A DNA stretch of 64,000 nt, taken from NCBI RefSeq assembly GCF_006088715.1, contig NZ_CP030771.1, positions 8,678,001 to 8,742,000 of the forward strand. The letters run 5' to 3'. Below the pieces are notes generated by a model. The model ran no database searches. It was given only the letters and a program-made list of their open reading frames with translations, and was not told the DNA's origin. The position numbers and the translations under genes were made by a program. Shown one piece after another: positions 8,696 through 17,415 of the stretch; the stretch's first letter is position 1; every line of letters begins with the position of its first letter. Source of the DNA: Streptomyces sp. YIM 121038. Its GTDB lineage: Bacteria > Actinomycetota > Actinomycetes > Streptomycetales > Streptomycetaceae.

Positions 8696-9997
8696 ATGGC
8701 CGAGAACAGCACCTCCGCGACCACCGCCCCCGACACCGCGTGGCTGGGGCGCGGGCGCCACCTCGGGCCCGAACCCGAGCAGGACGTCCGGCGCAACCTG
8801 ATCGCCCTCAAGGCGGCCGGGGTGCTCGACGACTTCCTGGACCTCGACCCCGCCGACGCCACCCGCTCCAGCGTCCTGCACCCGCGGGACGAGGCCGCCG
8901 ACCCCGGCCCCTCGGCCCGCCGCCTCTTCGAGGCCCGCTGGCGCGTGGCCGACGACGTCACGGTGCGCGCGCAGCTGACCACGTACGACCCCGAAGGCCG
9001 CCGCAAGGACGGCGAGGGCGTCGTGTGGGTCCTCGCCGCCGAGGCGGACCGGGTGTGGGACGCGCACTGGCCCTCGCCCGCCACCATGTTCTGGCCCGAC
9101 AGCGACCGCGTCGCCTGGGACCACGACACGGTGGGGGAGCTGCGCCTGCGGACGACCAACCACCTGCCGAAGGACGACGACGAGCTCCGCCGCAGGCTGC
9201 GGGAGAGCATCCGGCAGAGCTGGTTCATCCACGTCGTCGTGCACGAGGCGATGACGCCCGACGCGACGGGGCAGCAGCCCGTCTCGGCGTTCCTGCCGCC
9301 GGGCCTGCGGCACCGCGTGGTCGAGCACCGGGGCACGCCGGAGCAGGCACAGATCGCCGACTTCGCGATGAAGCGCGAGCTGGGCGTCCGCATGCCGCGC
9401 GGCGGCGCCGTCATCCTGCCCGTGGAGCCGCGGAGCCCGGACTACGACGCGGAGCGCTTCACCGTGCGCAGCGTCTTCCTCGACGGCTCGGAGCCCACGG
9501 AACTCCTCGACAGGATCGCGGAGTTCGCCGCGCTGCCGCGGCCGCTGCCGGACGAGGCCGAGCGGGCCCTGACCCGGCTGCGCCAGGGCTGGCACCTGCT
9601 CACCCCGGACGAGGAGCTGGCCCACGCCCAGCACATGGTCACCAAGTACGCCGAGGCGCTCGACGCCATGACGAAGTCGCGCGACCTGTACCGGGAGGCG
9701 GCCGAGGCGGCTCGGGCCGCGCTGGCCGACGCGTCCGGCGGCGGCGCGCCCCTGCTGTCCGGATCGGGCCCCGCCAAGGCGGAGGGCTCGCCGCTGAGCG
9801 CCCTCACGCGGGCGTTCGGCCGCTTCCGCAGGGACCCCGACAAGGACCGGGGCAAGAACCGGGACAAGGACCCCGACAAGGACCGGGACAAAGACGGGCC
9901 CGAGGACCGGCCCGAGGGCCAGCACGAGGGGCCGGGCACGAAGCCGGCCGGGGAGCGGGTCACGGACCCGGCCCCCGACGGGGACCCCGGCAAGTAG
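8696..9997 (+). CDS. Uncharacterised protein with Asp/Lys/Arg-rich tail, 433 aa
   Basis: The first 340 residues look like a globular cytoplasmic protein with no signal peptide or membrane segment and no domain I recognise. Phrases such as WVLAAEADRVWDAHWPS and TEWDHDTVGELRL-like strands suggest an alpha/beta fold. From about residue 375 the chain becomes low-complexity, dominated by short DKDR/NRDKD/PDKD repeats, then a Gly/Pro/Glu-rich end; this part is probably disordered. The corresponding DNA is locally repetitive (about 9835-9900). The gene stands alone between the TOPRIM gene and a strong hairpin at 10061. No function is proposed. Confidence 0.6.
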   Translation: MAENSTSATTAPDTAWLGRGRHLGPEPEQDVRRNLIALKAAGVLDDFLDLDPADATRSSVLHPRDEAADPGPSARRLFEARWRVADDVTVRAQLTTYDPEGRRKDGEGVVWVLAAEADRVWDAHWPSPATMFWPDSDRVAWDHDTVGELRLRTTNHLPKDDDELRRRLRESIRQSWFIHVVVHEAMTPDATGQQPVSAFLPPGLRHRVVEHRGTPEQAQIADFAMKRELGVRMPRGGAVILPVEPRSPDYDAERFTVRSVFLDGSEPTELLDRIAEFAALPRPLPDEAERALTRLRQGWHLLTPDEELAHAQHMVTKYAEALDAMTKSRDLYREAAEAARAALADASGGGAPLLSGSGPAKAEGSPLSALTRAFGRFRRDPDKDRGKNRDKDPDKDRDKDGPEDRPEGQHEGPGTKPAGERVTDPAPDGDPGK

Positions 9998-10060
9998 AGC
10001 CGCGCCGACGGCACCTTCGCGTCCGCGCGCCCGGCGCCCCCGGCCCGCCCACGAGCGAAC

Positions 10061-10142
10061 CGGGCGGGGCGGGGCCGGGCCCCACGCGGGGGCTCGGCCT
10101 CACGCGGGGGCTCGGCCTCGCGCGGGGCCCGGGCCCCGCCCG
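10061..10142. terminator. Large GC hairpin with 18-bp tandem duplication in the loop
   Basis: A GC-rich left arm (10061-10083) and right arm (10124-10142) can pair over most of their length. Between them CACGCGGGGGCTCGGCCT occurs twice in tandem (10083-10100 and 10101-10118). It lies 63 bases after the 8696 gene and before the AT-richer region, so it probably terminates that transcript and insulates the cluster downstream. Confidence 0.5.
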
Positions 10143-10470
10143 CTGCCGGACCCCTGCGACAGTCGCCCGCCGACACATATGCTCAGTTTCGATCGCACCC
10201 GATCACACCTGACCAACAAGCGGGCGGCCCGCTCGCCCCGATGGAATGCGATCATTTGGCTAATGGCGATCAATTCGCTATCCGTCGCATCTGAGATCAA
10301 TAGCAAATTGCGCCCGGACGGTATTTACTGTTGCGCCACCGTCGAACGTCCGAGTAGGCTGACGCACCATCGCGGGATTTGAACGGCTCTTGGACGCGAC
10401 GCCCCAGCAATCGCCAGCCGATTCAAGATCGTCTGAATGATCGACTGGCGTGGTCAGAAGATCGCGTGCA
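10143..10470 (+). promoter_or_regulatory. AT-rich, GATC-rich region upstream of the cluster
   Basis: No gene is seen in these 328 bases. The composition drops to about half A+T, unlike the surroundings. GATC occurs eight times between 10191 and 10463, including GCGATCATT (10249) and GCGATCAAT (10267), an 18-base offset direct repeat. This is the likely control region for the first cluster gene. A TTGCGC at about 10309 with a T/A-rich stretch downstream could be part of a promoter, but I would not fix it. Confidence 0.4.
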
Positions 10471-11853
10471 ATGAGATTCAGGCGGGGGAATGAATTGACA
10501 TCTCATCCTGCACATGATGCTGTGCGCATCCCATCGGTATTGCACGAGGCCCCGACCCCAAGTGATCGGTCAGGGTCATTCGTACCCGAGTACTGGTACA
10601 ACTTCTTGGGTGACTTACCTGCCCCTTTACCTCGAATACGGGACTCCGGTAGCCCCTCGGCGGCAGAAGTGGCCGCACAGGTCCGACCGCGAGCACTCGT
10701 GGCACAGAACAATCCGTCCGACCGCTGGGTGCCCGTACCCGAGCAGGTCGGCGAGCGGCTCCGGCAGTGCGGGCGCCCGACCCCACTGCACCGCGCCCAC
10801 CAGCTGGAGAAGCACCTCGGCACGGCCGCGCGCATCTATCTGAAGCGTGAGGACGTACTGCCCACGGGCAGCTTCAAGCTGAACACCGCGATAGCGCAGG
10901 CGTTCTATGCGGCACAGGAGGGGCGCACCACTCTCGTTACCGAGACGGGCGCCGGACAATGGGGCATGAGCGTCGCCCTCGCGGCAAAGATGTTCGGCCT
11001 CGAAGCCGAGATCTACATGGTCAGGTGCTCACTGGAGCAAAAGCCCTACCGGCGCCACTACATGGAGCTTCTCGGGGCCCGAGTGCGCCCATCCCCATCT
11101 CCTCGCACCGAGATGGGCCGCCGGATCCTGGAACGCTTCCCGGATCACCCGGGGAGCCTCGGAACCGCGATCAGCGACGCGATTCAACACGCACTCGACA
11201 AGCCTTCCGCAGCCTATCTCTCCGGAAGCGGAATGACGCACGTCTATCTCCATCAAACGCTCCTCGGACTCGAAGTCGAGGCGCAACTCGGAGAAATACA
11301 CGGAGAGGCTCTCGGAGTCGCCGGACGCGGTGACCACCTCATCGCGTGCTCCGGCGGCGGCAGCAATCTCTGCGGTCTGATCGGCCCCCATCTGCGCGCC
11401 CGCGCCGACGGCGCCGACCTCCGTCTCCTCGCCGCGGAATCCACCGCCGCTCCCCGTCTCACCGCGGGCACCTACACCTACGGCCGCGCCGACCTCGGCG
11501 GCTTCACACCGGAAGTCCTCGGCTACTCGATGGGGGAGGACTTCGTCCCGCCCCCCGTCCACGTCGGCGGCCTGCGCAACCACCACAGCTCCGCCATCGT
11601 CAGCCTGCTGCGCCGCGAAGGCGTCCTGGACGCCGTCGCGTTCGAGCAGAGAACAGCGCTCGAAGCGGGCAGGCTGCTCCTGGAGACCGAGGGCCTGCTG
11701 CTCGCCCCCGAGGCGAGCCACGCGGTCGCCGCCGCCCTCGAAGTCGTCGCCAAGGCCGACGCGCAGAACCTGGAACCGGTCGTCGTGGTGCTCGCCAGCG
11801 GCTCCGGGCACCTCGATCTGCAGGGCTATCACGAAGTCCTGCGCGACGCGTGA
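10471..11853 (+). CDS. TrpB2-like PLP enzyme, first gene of cluster, 460 aa
   Basis: A homologue of tryptophan synthase beta subunits of the TrpB2 type. TrpB joins serine to indole through a PLP aminoacrylate. The PLP lysine is K136 in TGSFKLN, the phosphate loop is CSGGGSNL, and the EYWYNFLGDLP start and GSGHLD end are typical. No trpA or other trp genes are present, so it probably serves the cluster by building a tryptophan-like or beta-substituted amino acid. Leucines 49 and 53 are encoded by TTA (10615 and 10627), implying bldA control of the first gene. The N-terminal codons are less GC-biased than the rest. The start could instead be GTG 10450 or TTG 10495. A 78-base gap separates it from the operon. 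Confidence 0.85.
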   Translation: MRFRRGNELTSHPAHDAVRIPSVLHEAPTPSDRSGSFVPEYWYNFLGDLPAPLPRIRDSGSPSAAEVAAQVRPRALVAQNNPSDRWVPVPEQVGERLRQCGRPTPLHRAHQLEKHLGTAARIYLKREDVLPTGSFKLNTAIAQAFYAAQEGRTTLVTETGAGQWGMSVALAAKMFGLEAEIYMVRCSLEQKPYRRHYMELLGARVRPSPSPRTEMGRRILERFPDHPGSLGTAISDAIQHALDKPSAAYLSGSGMTHVYLHQTLLGLEVEAQLGEIHGEALGVAGRGDHLIACSGGGSNLCGLIGPHLRARADGADLRLLAAESTAAPRLTAGTYTYGRADLGGFTPEVLGYSMGEDFVPPPVHVGGLRNHHSSAIVSLLRREGVLDAVAFEQRTALEAGRLLLETEGLLLAPEASHAVAAALEVVAKADAQNLEPVVVVLASGSGHLDLQGYHEVLRDA

Positions 11854-11893
11854 ACCGACCACCGACCACCGCACGACGCGTGAACCGACCACC
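11841..11893 (+). repeat. Tandem duplication of the trpB-like gene end
   Basis: A 23-base segment that spans the last codons, the stop codon and the following bases (11841-11863) is repeated at 11871-11893 with one difference. The offset is 30 bases. The second copy is noncoding, so this looks like a recent local duplication rather than a designed site. Confidence 0.7.
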
Positions 11894-11931
11894 CCCTACC
11901 GCACCCTGACACCTCGCGCCCAGGAGGTTCC

Positions 11932-12969
11932 ATGCGCTTGGAGGCCTTTCAGCCGCAGGTCGGCGTGCACTGTGAAACCACGACGCTGCGCAACATGCTC
12001 CACCACGCCGGTGCGCGCCTTTCGGAACCCCTTCTCTTCGGACTCGGCCAGGGAATCGACTTCCAGTACTGGGACGCGCCGGTTCCCGGGCGCGGCGCGC
12101 CGATGCTCACCGGCCGCGTCGGCCCCGGCGAGATAGCGCGGCGGGCCTGCGCGGCACTCGGCGCGGAACTGTGCCGAGAGCGGCCGCCCGACCCCGATGC
12201 CGCGCGCACGCGAACCGCCGAACTGCTCGCCGCGGGCCACGTGGTGGGCGTGACCGTCGACATCTACCACCTCGACTACTTCTCGTCGCGGAGCCACTTC
12301 GCCGCGCACTGCATCGCGCTGTACGGACTCGACGACGACCTCGCGCACGTCGTCGACACCGCACAGCAAGGCGGGGCGCAGACGCTCCCGGGCGAGTCGC
12401 TGCGCAGGGCGCGGGACTCCCGCGAGGGCTTCCTGCCGTCGCCGAACCTCCAGATGCACATCGGCGGCCTGCCGAAACGACTCACCACCGACAGCGCGGC
12501 CGTACCGCGCGAGCAGATCTGGCACGCCGTCCGCGCCACCGCGGAGCGGATGCTCACCGACCGCGGCCCCCGGCGCGGCCCCAGCGGGCTGCGGAGGGCC
12601 GCGGCGGAGGTCTCCGGGTGGCACGACACCCTGACGCCCAGCGAGGAGCTGGTGCCCGCCACAGGGCGCTTCTGGCGGTACGCGGGCACCGGCGGAGCGA
12701 ACTTCCGCGCGCTGTACCGCGACTTCCTCCGCGAAGCGCGCCACCGGACCGGCGAGGCCGCTCTGGACCGCGCGGCCGACGCCTTCGAGGGCGTGCGGCA
12801 GCAGTGGGACGAGGCGATCGACCTCCTGCTCGGCTACGGCGAAGCGGCCGACCCCGGCGGGCGGCTCAAAGCCGTCGAAGCCCTCCTGCACGCGACAGCG
12901 GACGCCGAACAGTCGGCCTTCGAGCACCTGCACCGCCTCGCCGGGGAACGCACGGGTGAGTCGCCGTGA
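11932..12969 (+). CDS. BtrH-type acyltransferase-like protein 1, 345 aa
   Basis: It matches the BtrH N-terminal family followed by a helical C-terminal domain. BtrH transfers an ACP-bound gamma-glutamyl-aminobutyryl chain onto an aminoglycoside amine, using a Cys/His pair. Here the candidates are C14 (VHCETTT) and H126 (SHFAAHC), both retained; FGLGQGIDF and VDIYHLDYF are further family landmarks. AGGAGG lies upstream of the ATG. The stop overlaps the molybdoenzyme start by 4 bases. Two paralogues follow at 16429 and 36361. I infer amide or ester transfer of an activated acyl group during assembly of the cluster product; no ACP is visible in the window, so the donor may be a CoA or AMP ester. 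Confidence 0.8.
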   Translation: MRLEAFQPQVGVHCETTTLRNMLHHAGARLSEPLLFGLGQGIDFQYWDAPVPGRGAPMLTGRVGPGEIARRACAALGAELCRERPPDPDAARTRTAELLAAGHVVGVTVDIYHLDYFSSRSHFAAHCIALYGLDDDLAHVVDTAQQGGAQTLPGESLRRARDSREGFLPSPNLQMHIGGLPKRLTTDSAAVPREQIWHAVRATAERMLTDRGPRRGPSGLRRAAAEVSGWHDTLTPSEELVPATGRFWRYAGTGGANFRALYRDFLREARHRTGEAALDRAADAFEGVRQQWDEAIDLLLGYGEAADPGGRLKAVEALLHATADAEQSAFEHLHRLAGERTGESP

Positions 12970-15086
12970 CCACACCTGACACCGACCGGCCCCGCACGAC
13001 CCGGGTGAGGACCATCTGCCGCATGTGCCACGGCGGCTGCGGCGCGATCGTCGATCTGGTGGAAGGCGTTCCGACCGCCATCCACGGTGACCCCGACAAC
13101 CCCACGAGCGAGGGGTACTTCTGCGTCAAGGGCAAGGCGGCACTCGACCTCGTGCACAGCCCCGACCGCCTCACCACCCCGCTGATGCGCACAGGACCGC
13201 GTGGCTCCGGGACGTTCCACCAGGTCAGCTGGGAGGCCGCCCTGGAGCGCATCGCCGGCGAACTCACCGCCAACACCGCACGGTACGGACCCGAATCGAT
13301 CGTCCTGGGCCAGGGAACCGACCGCAACTACCAGGAGTGGGTGTTCCGGCTCGCGAACGCGATCGGCACACCCAACGTGGTCGGCCCGGCCCACGTGTGC
13401 TTCTACCCCCGCGTCATGGCCTCCGTGCTGACGTACGGCGGGTTCACCTTCTGCGACTACGACGGCGACCCCCACGTCATCCTGCTCTGGGGGAGCAACA
13501 AGCCGAACACCCACTCCGACGGCGTCATCGGCATCAAACTCCTGCGCGCCGTCGAGCGCGGCAGCCGCGTCATCACCATCGACCCGCGACGGACGCAGAC
13601 GGCGGCCCGGTCGAGCCTCCACCTCGCCGTCCGTCCCGGCACCGACGGCGCCCTCGCGCTCGGCATGATCAAAATCGTCATCGACGAGGGCTGGTACGAC
13701 CACGACTTCGTGGCCGCGCACACCACGGGCTTCGACGAACTCGCCGACCACGTCCGCGCCTACGACCTCGACACGGTGGCCCGCGTCACCGGCCTCGCCC
13801 CGGAACTGATCCTGGAGGCGACGCGCGCCTACGCCCGCGCGCCACGGGCGTGCGTCGAAGCGGGAACCGGCGTCTCGCAGAACGAGAACTGCTTCGACAC
13901 CTACCGGTCCATCGCCATCCTCTCCGCGCTCTGCGGAAACCTCGACGCCCCCGGCGGCGACCTCATCTGGGACCCGATGCCGATCGAGGGCCGCCGCGCC
14001 TTCCCGCGCACCGACCTCCTCGGCGACGACCAGGCGAGGAAGCGCATCGGCGGGGACAAGCACAAGGTCCTGTCGATGTCCGGCTGGGTCGCCCCCGGAG
14101 ACCTGCACGAGGCCGTCCTCAGCGGGTCCCCGTACCGCATCAGCTCGCTGGTGCTCTTCGGCAGCAACGTCCTGGCCTCGTACGAGAACACCGAGGCGGT
14201 CCTCAAGGCCCTGGCGAAGCTCGATCTGATCGTCGTCTGCGACCTGTTCATGACGCCGACGGCCAGGTACGCCGACGTCGTCCTGCCCGCGTCGAGCTGG
14301 CTGGAGCGGGACCAGATCGTCGAGTTCAACTCCTACCTCGCGGCCAGGAGGAAGGTGACGCACGTCGACGGCTGCCGGTCGGACGAGGACATCATCCTGG
14401 AACTCGCCGCCCGGCTCGGCCTCGGCCGGCACTTCTTCCCCTCCGTGGAAGCGGCGCTCGACGCCAAGCTGGCCGGTATCGGACTCACCTGGGAGCAGTT
14501 CAAGGACGTCGGCTACATCCGGAACGAAAAGCGCTACTTCAAATACCGGGCCGACGGTTTCCGTACCAGGTCGAAGCGGGTCGACCTCGTCAACAACGCG
14601 TTGCGCGGCATGGGTTACCGGGAACTGCCGGTATTCAGGACTCCACCGGCCCCGAGCCCCGAACTCCCGTACCTCATGACGAGCGCCCACGCGCGCCAGT
14701 TCTACAACAGCGAGTACCACCAGCTGCCGACCACGGCCCGCGGCCGGGCCGCGCCGCGGCTGACCGTGCACCCGCGGGCGGCGGAGCGAGAAGGCCTCAA
14801 GGACGGCGACGAGGCCGAACTGTTCGCCCGGCCCGGAGGACGCGGGGTGCGCATGGCGGTCAAGGTCTCCGAGGACGTCGAACCGCACGTCGTAGTGGCG
14901 GACGCCTGCTGGTGGTATCCCGAAGAATCCTCGGTCACCGCCGCCCTGACGTCCTCCGTGAATCTGGTGACAAACAACGATCGGACCGATGAGCACATGG
15001 GGAGCGCGACGATGAGAGGCGTACCCGTAGGAATTCGGCGAGTCGGCGCACCGTCCGGCCGGGCGACACGAGCCGACCATGAATAG
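12966..15086 (+). CDS. Molybdopterin oxidoreductase with 4Fe-4S cluster, 706 aa
   Basis: A DMSO-reductase-superfamily protein. The N-terminal iron-sulfur motif is C18-x2-C21-x3-C25 with C53 following, then the bis-MGD domains (ILLWGSNKPNTHSDG, VITIDPRRTQTA, a C-terminal beta-barrel at about residues 590-690). C145 in AHVCFYPR is in the position of the metal ligand. There is no Tat signal, so it should act in the cytoplasm. Such enzymes perform oxygen-atom transfer, formate or thiosulfate chemistry, or cofactor-like transformations such as pyrogallol transhydroxylation. The role here may be a redox or hydroxyl rearrangement on an aromatic intermediate (inference). The ferredoxin at 18783 is a possible electron partner. 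It overlaps genes on both sides. Molybdoenzymes are rare in natural-product clusters. Confidence 0.87.
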   Translation: MTTPDTDRPRTTRVRTICRMCHGGCGAIVDLVEGVPTAIHGDPDNPTSEGYFCVKGKAALDLVHSPDRLTTPLMRTGPRGSGTFHQVSWEAALERIAGELTANTARYGPESIVLGQGTDRNYQEWVFRLANAIGTPNVVGPAHVCFYPRVMASVLTYGGFTFCDYDGDPHVILLWGSNKPNTHSDGVIGIKLLRAVERGSRVITIDPRRTQTAARSSLHLAVRPGTDGALALGMIKIVIDEGWYDHDFVAAHTTGFDELADHVRAYDLDTVARVTGLAPELILEATRAYARAPRACVEAGTGVSQNENCFDTYRSIAILSALCGNLDAPGGDLIWDPMPIEGRRAFPRTDLLGDDQARKRIGGDKHKVLSMSGWVAPGDLHEAVLSGSPYRISSLVLFGSNVLASYENTEAVLKALAKLDLIVVCDLFMTPTARYADVVLPASSWLERDQIVEFNSYLAARRKVTHVDGCRSDEDIILELAARLGLGRHFFPSVEAALDAKLAGIGLTWEQFKDVGYIRNEKRYFKYRADGFRTRSKRVDLVNNALRGMGYRELPVFRTPPAPSPELPYLMTSAHARQFYNSEYHQLPTTARGRAAPRLTVHPRAAEREGLKDGDEAELFARPGGRGVRMAVKVSEDVEPHVVVADACWWYPEESSVTAALTSSVNLVTNNDRTDEHMGSATMRGVPVGIRRVGAPSGRATRADHE

Positions 15087-15765
15087 CGCGCGCGGCGGTG
15101 TCGCCGGCCGGATACCGGAGACCGACGAAGGCCTGCAAGGCGACGAACTGGCGCTCAAGTACGACGAGATGCAGCGCCACATCCGCGACCAGGGCTGGCT
15201 GCAGGAGAAGGTCGACGACATCCTGGCGGCGGACATCACCTCCGGGAGCGTCCTGGAGGTGGGCTGCGGGCCGGGCTACCTCGGCCTGGAGTGGATCAAG
15301 CAGGTCACCGGGGCCGTCGGCCTCACCGGCGTCGACATCTCCGAGGCCATGGTCCGCCGCGCGCGCGGAAACGCGGACGCGTACGGCGTGGCCGGGCAGT
15401 GCACCTACGAGTGCGGTGACGTCCTGGCGCTGCCGTACGAGGACGGCAGGTTCGCGCACGCGTTCAGCGCCAGTTCCCTGCACGAATGGGCCGACCCGGT
15501 GCGGGCCCTCTCCGAGATCCACCGCGTCCTGCGGCCCGGGGGCCGGTACTGCGTCATGGATCTGCGCAGAGACATCGACCGGACGACCTTTCAATTCATG
15601 AAGGCGAACATCGCGGCCGATATGCGGCCGGGTTTTCGCTCCTCGATCCGCTCCTCCTACATCAGGAGCGAGGTCGAAGCGGTACTGCGCGACGCGGCGC
15701 TCACGACGGCCGCCGTGACGGAAGTCCAGATGGGCATCGTCATCGCCGGAAGGAAGGAAGCGTGA
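15079..15765 (+). CDS. Class I SAM methyltransferase 1, 228 aa
   Basis: A Rossmann-type methyltransferase with an intact SAM-binding motif I (VLEVGCGPG), an acidic residue ending strand 2 (GVDISEAM) and the post-motif segment HRVLRPGGRY. It overlaps the molybdoenzyme by 8 bases and the following gene by 1 base. Length and layout are similar to the methyltransferase at 33264; both share a SSLH-W-P segment before the conserved RVL/RIC-P-GG stretch, so the two are probably distant paralogues, but this one keeps the glycine-rich loop. It may O-, N- or C-methylate an intermediate; the acceptor cannot be predicted. Confidence 0.85.
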   Translation: MNSARGGVAGRIPETDEGLQGDELALKYDEMQRHIRDQGWLQEKVDDILAADITSGSVLEVGCGPGYLGLEWIKQVTGAVGLTGVDISEAMVRRARGNADAYGVAGQCTYECGDVLALPYEDGRFAHAFSASSLHEWADPVRALSEIHRVLRPGGRYCVMDLRRDIDRTTFQFMKANIAADMRPGFRSSIRSSYIRSEVEAVLRDAALTTAAVTEVQMGIVIAGRKEA

Positions 15766-16442
15766 TGGGCTCGATCACGGAGGGCTGGCCGACCATCTCC
15801 GCCAGCCGCGACGGACGCTTCCCCAAGCGCCCGAGCTTCGACACGGCCTGGGAACAGATCCTCGAAACCTCCGACACCTGGCGGAACGCGGACTGCGCGG
15901 AATACATCCGCGGCTGGTGCGGGCACGCCCCTGACCACATCGTCGACCACGTCGCGGGCGTCAACCACGTCGGCATCTACATGGGCGACTACGAACGCGA
16001 CGAGGAAGTCCTCTCCTGGCACGCCTATCTGCGGGACCTGCAGAGGTCCGCGCACATCGCGACCGTCGAGATAGGACCTTCGTACATCTCGCCCCGGCAG
16101 TACGGCACTCCGGGCTGGTGGAACGCGCTCGTCCTCCCGGACGGCCGGGCCATCGAAACGTTCGCCTGCATGGAATTCGGCCCGTGGGCGGACCGCGCCG
16201 CGGACGAGCGCCGCCGCCTCATGTCCCACGTCGCCGTCGACACCCGGACCGAGGACGGCGTCCGCTTCGTCCTGGACGCCCTCGAACGGGACGTCGACAG
16301 CCTCGAAGTCATCGCGTTCACCGAAGCGGACGAACTCGGCCACACCTACGGCCACGTGCGGAACAACGCCGACATGTCCGTGCTCGAAATCGTGTACCAG
16401 GCACCGCGGGACGAGAGTGAACAGCCCCATGGGAGTCATTGA
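15765..16442 (+). CDS. Possible VOC-fold protein, 225 aa
   Basis: No confident family assignment. The segment VNHVGIYMGDY and a later MSHVAVDT resemble the repeated beta-alpha-beta-beta-beta start of vicinal-oxygen-chelate (glyoxalase/dioxygenase) modules, where a His begins each half and binds metal; LEIVYQ near the C terminus would fit the closing strand with its Glu ligand. Trp and His are frequent. There is no signal peptide or membrane segment. The ATG overlaps the upstream stop by one base, and the end overlaps the next gene by 14 bases, so it is fully inside the operon. If the VOC reading is right it might be a dioxygenase, isomerase or binding protein. Moderate to low certainty. Confidence 0.5.
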   Translation: MGSITEGWPTISASRDGRFPKRPSFDTAWEQILETSDTWRNADCAEYIRGWCGHAPDHIVDHVAGVNHVGIYMGDYERDEEVLSWHAYLRDLQRSAHIATVEIGPSYISPRQYGTPGWWNALVLPDGRAIETFACMEFGPWADRAADERRRLMSHVAVDTRTEDGVRFVLDALERDVDSLEVIAFTEADELGHTYGHVRNNADMSVLEIVYQAPRDESEQPHGSH

Positions 16443-17415
16443 CCTCACGCCGTTCTCCGGCGACCACTGCGAATCCACCGCTCTGGTGAACATGCTGCGC
16501 AACCGCGGCATCGACCTCGGCGAGCCCATGGTCTTCGGCCTGGGACAGGGCCTGTCCTTCCTCTACTGGCACGCGAAGCAGATGCCCGCCCCGTTCCTCG
16601 CCGGGCGCGTCAAGCCGGACCAGCTCATGCGCAACGCGGCCCGGGCCCTCGGCCTCGACCTGCGGGAGCAGCGGACCACGTCCCGGACGAAGGCCGAGTC
16701 GAGCCTCGTCGAGGCCCTCGACGACGGCGACGTGGTGGGCCTGAAACTGGACCGCTACCACCTCGACTACGCCCAGGAGGACCACCACTTCGCCGCGCAC
16801 TACGTCGCCTGCGTCGGCTACGAGGACGACCGGTTCGTCGTCGTGGAGACCTCCTCGCTGGGCATCCAGTCGACGTCCCGGCAGAGCATGGCCGAGGCCC
16901 GCGCCGCCAAGGGACCCATGAGCTCGCGCAACCTCTCCTTCGTGATCAGGTCCGGCGGATACGACCCGACGACGCTGGCCGAGGCCTGCCGGGCCTCGAT
17001 CCGGGCCACCGCCCGGGAGTTCCTGCGCCCGCCCATCGCGAACCTCGGCTTCAAGGGCATCGCGAAGACCAGCGCGGTGATGCGCAAGGGCTGGGGCCGC
17101 CTGGAGGACCCCGGCCGCGTCCTCGGGCTCGTCGGCACCAGCATGGAGGAGGGCGGCACCGGCGGCGGGCTCTTCCGGACGCTGTGGGCCCGCTTCCTCG
17201 AAGAGGCCCACGGCCTCACCGGCATCGCGGCGTACGAGCGCGGCGCGACCGAGTACCACCGCGTATCCGAGCGGTGGACGGCGGTGGCGAACCTCCTGCG
17301 CGAAGCCGACGACTCCACCGCGCACGCGGCCCTCGACGAGGCCGCGGCGATCGTCGGCGAGCTCGCGACCGAGGAGCAGAAGGCGATGGCCGAGCTGGAG
17401 GAGGCATCCCGATGA
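16429..17415 (+). CDS. BtrH-type acyltransferase-like protein 2, 328 aa
   Basis: A second BtrH-family protein, clearly related to the one at 11932 (shared FGLGQG, YHLDY, HFAAH). Candidate catalytic residues C14 (DHCEST) and H124 (HHFAAHYV) are both present. The N-terminal BtrH-type domain covers about residues 1-150 and the helical C-terminal domain the rest. A GTG at 16417 would add four residues; the ATG at 16429 is preferred by position of GAGAG. The stop overlaps the PaaK-like gene start (ATGA), a hint that this transferase uses the acyl group that the PaaK-like enzyme activates. The role in acyl transfer is inferred from family and context. Confidence 0.78.
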   Translation: MGVIDLTPFSGDHCESTALVNMLRNRGIDLGEPMVFGLGQGLSFLYWHAKQMPAPFLAGRVKPDQLMRNAARALGLDLREQRTTSRTKAESSLVEALDDGDVVGLKLDRYHLDYAQEDHHFAAHYVACVGYEDDRFVVVETSSLGIQSTSRQSMAEARAAKGPMSSRNLSFVIRSGGYDPTTLAEACRASIRATAREFLRPPIANLGFKGIAKTSAVMRKGWGRLEDPGRVLGLVGTSMEEGGTGGGLFRTLWARFLEEAHGLTGIAAYERGATEYHRVSERWTAVANLLREADDSTAHAALDEAAAIVGELATEEQKAMAELEEASR

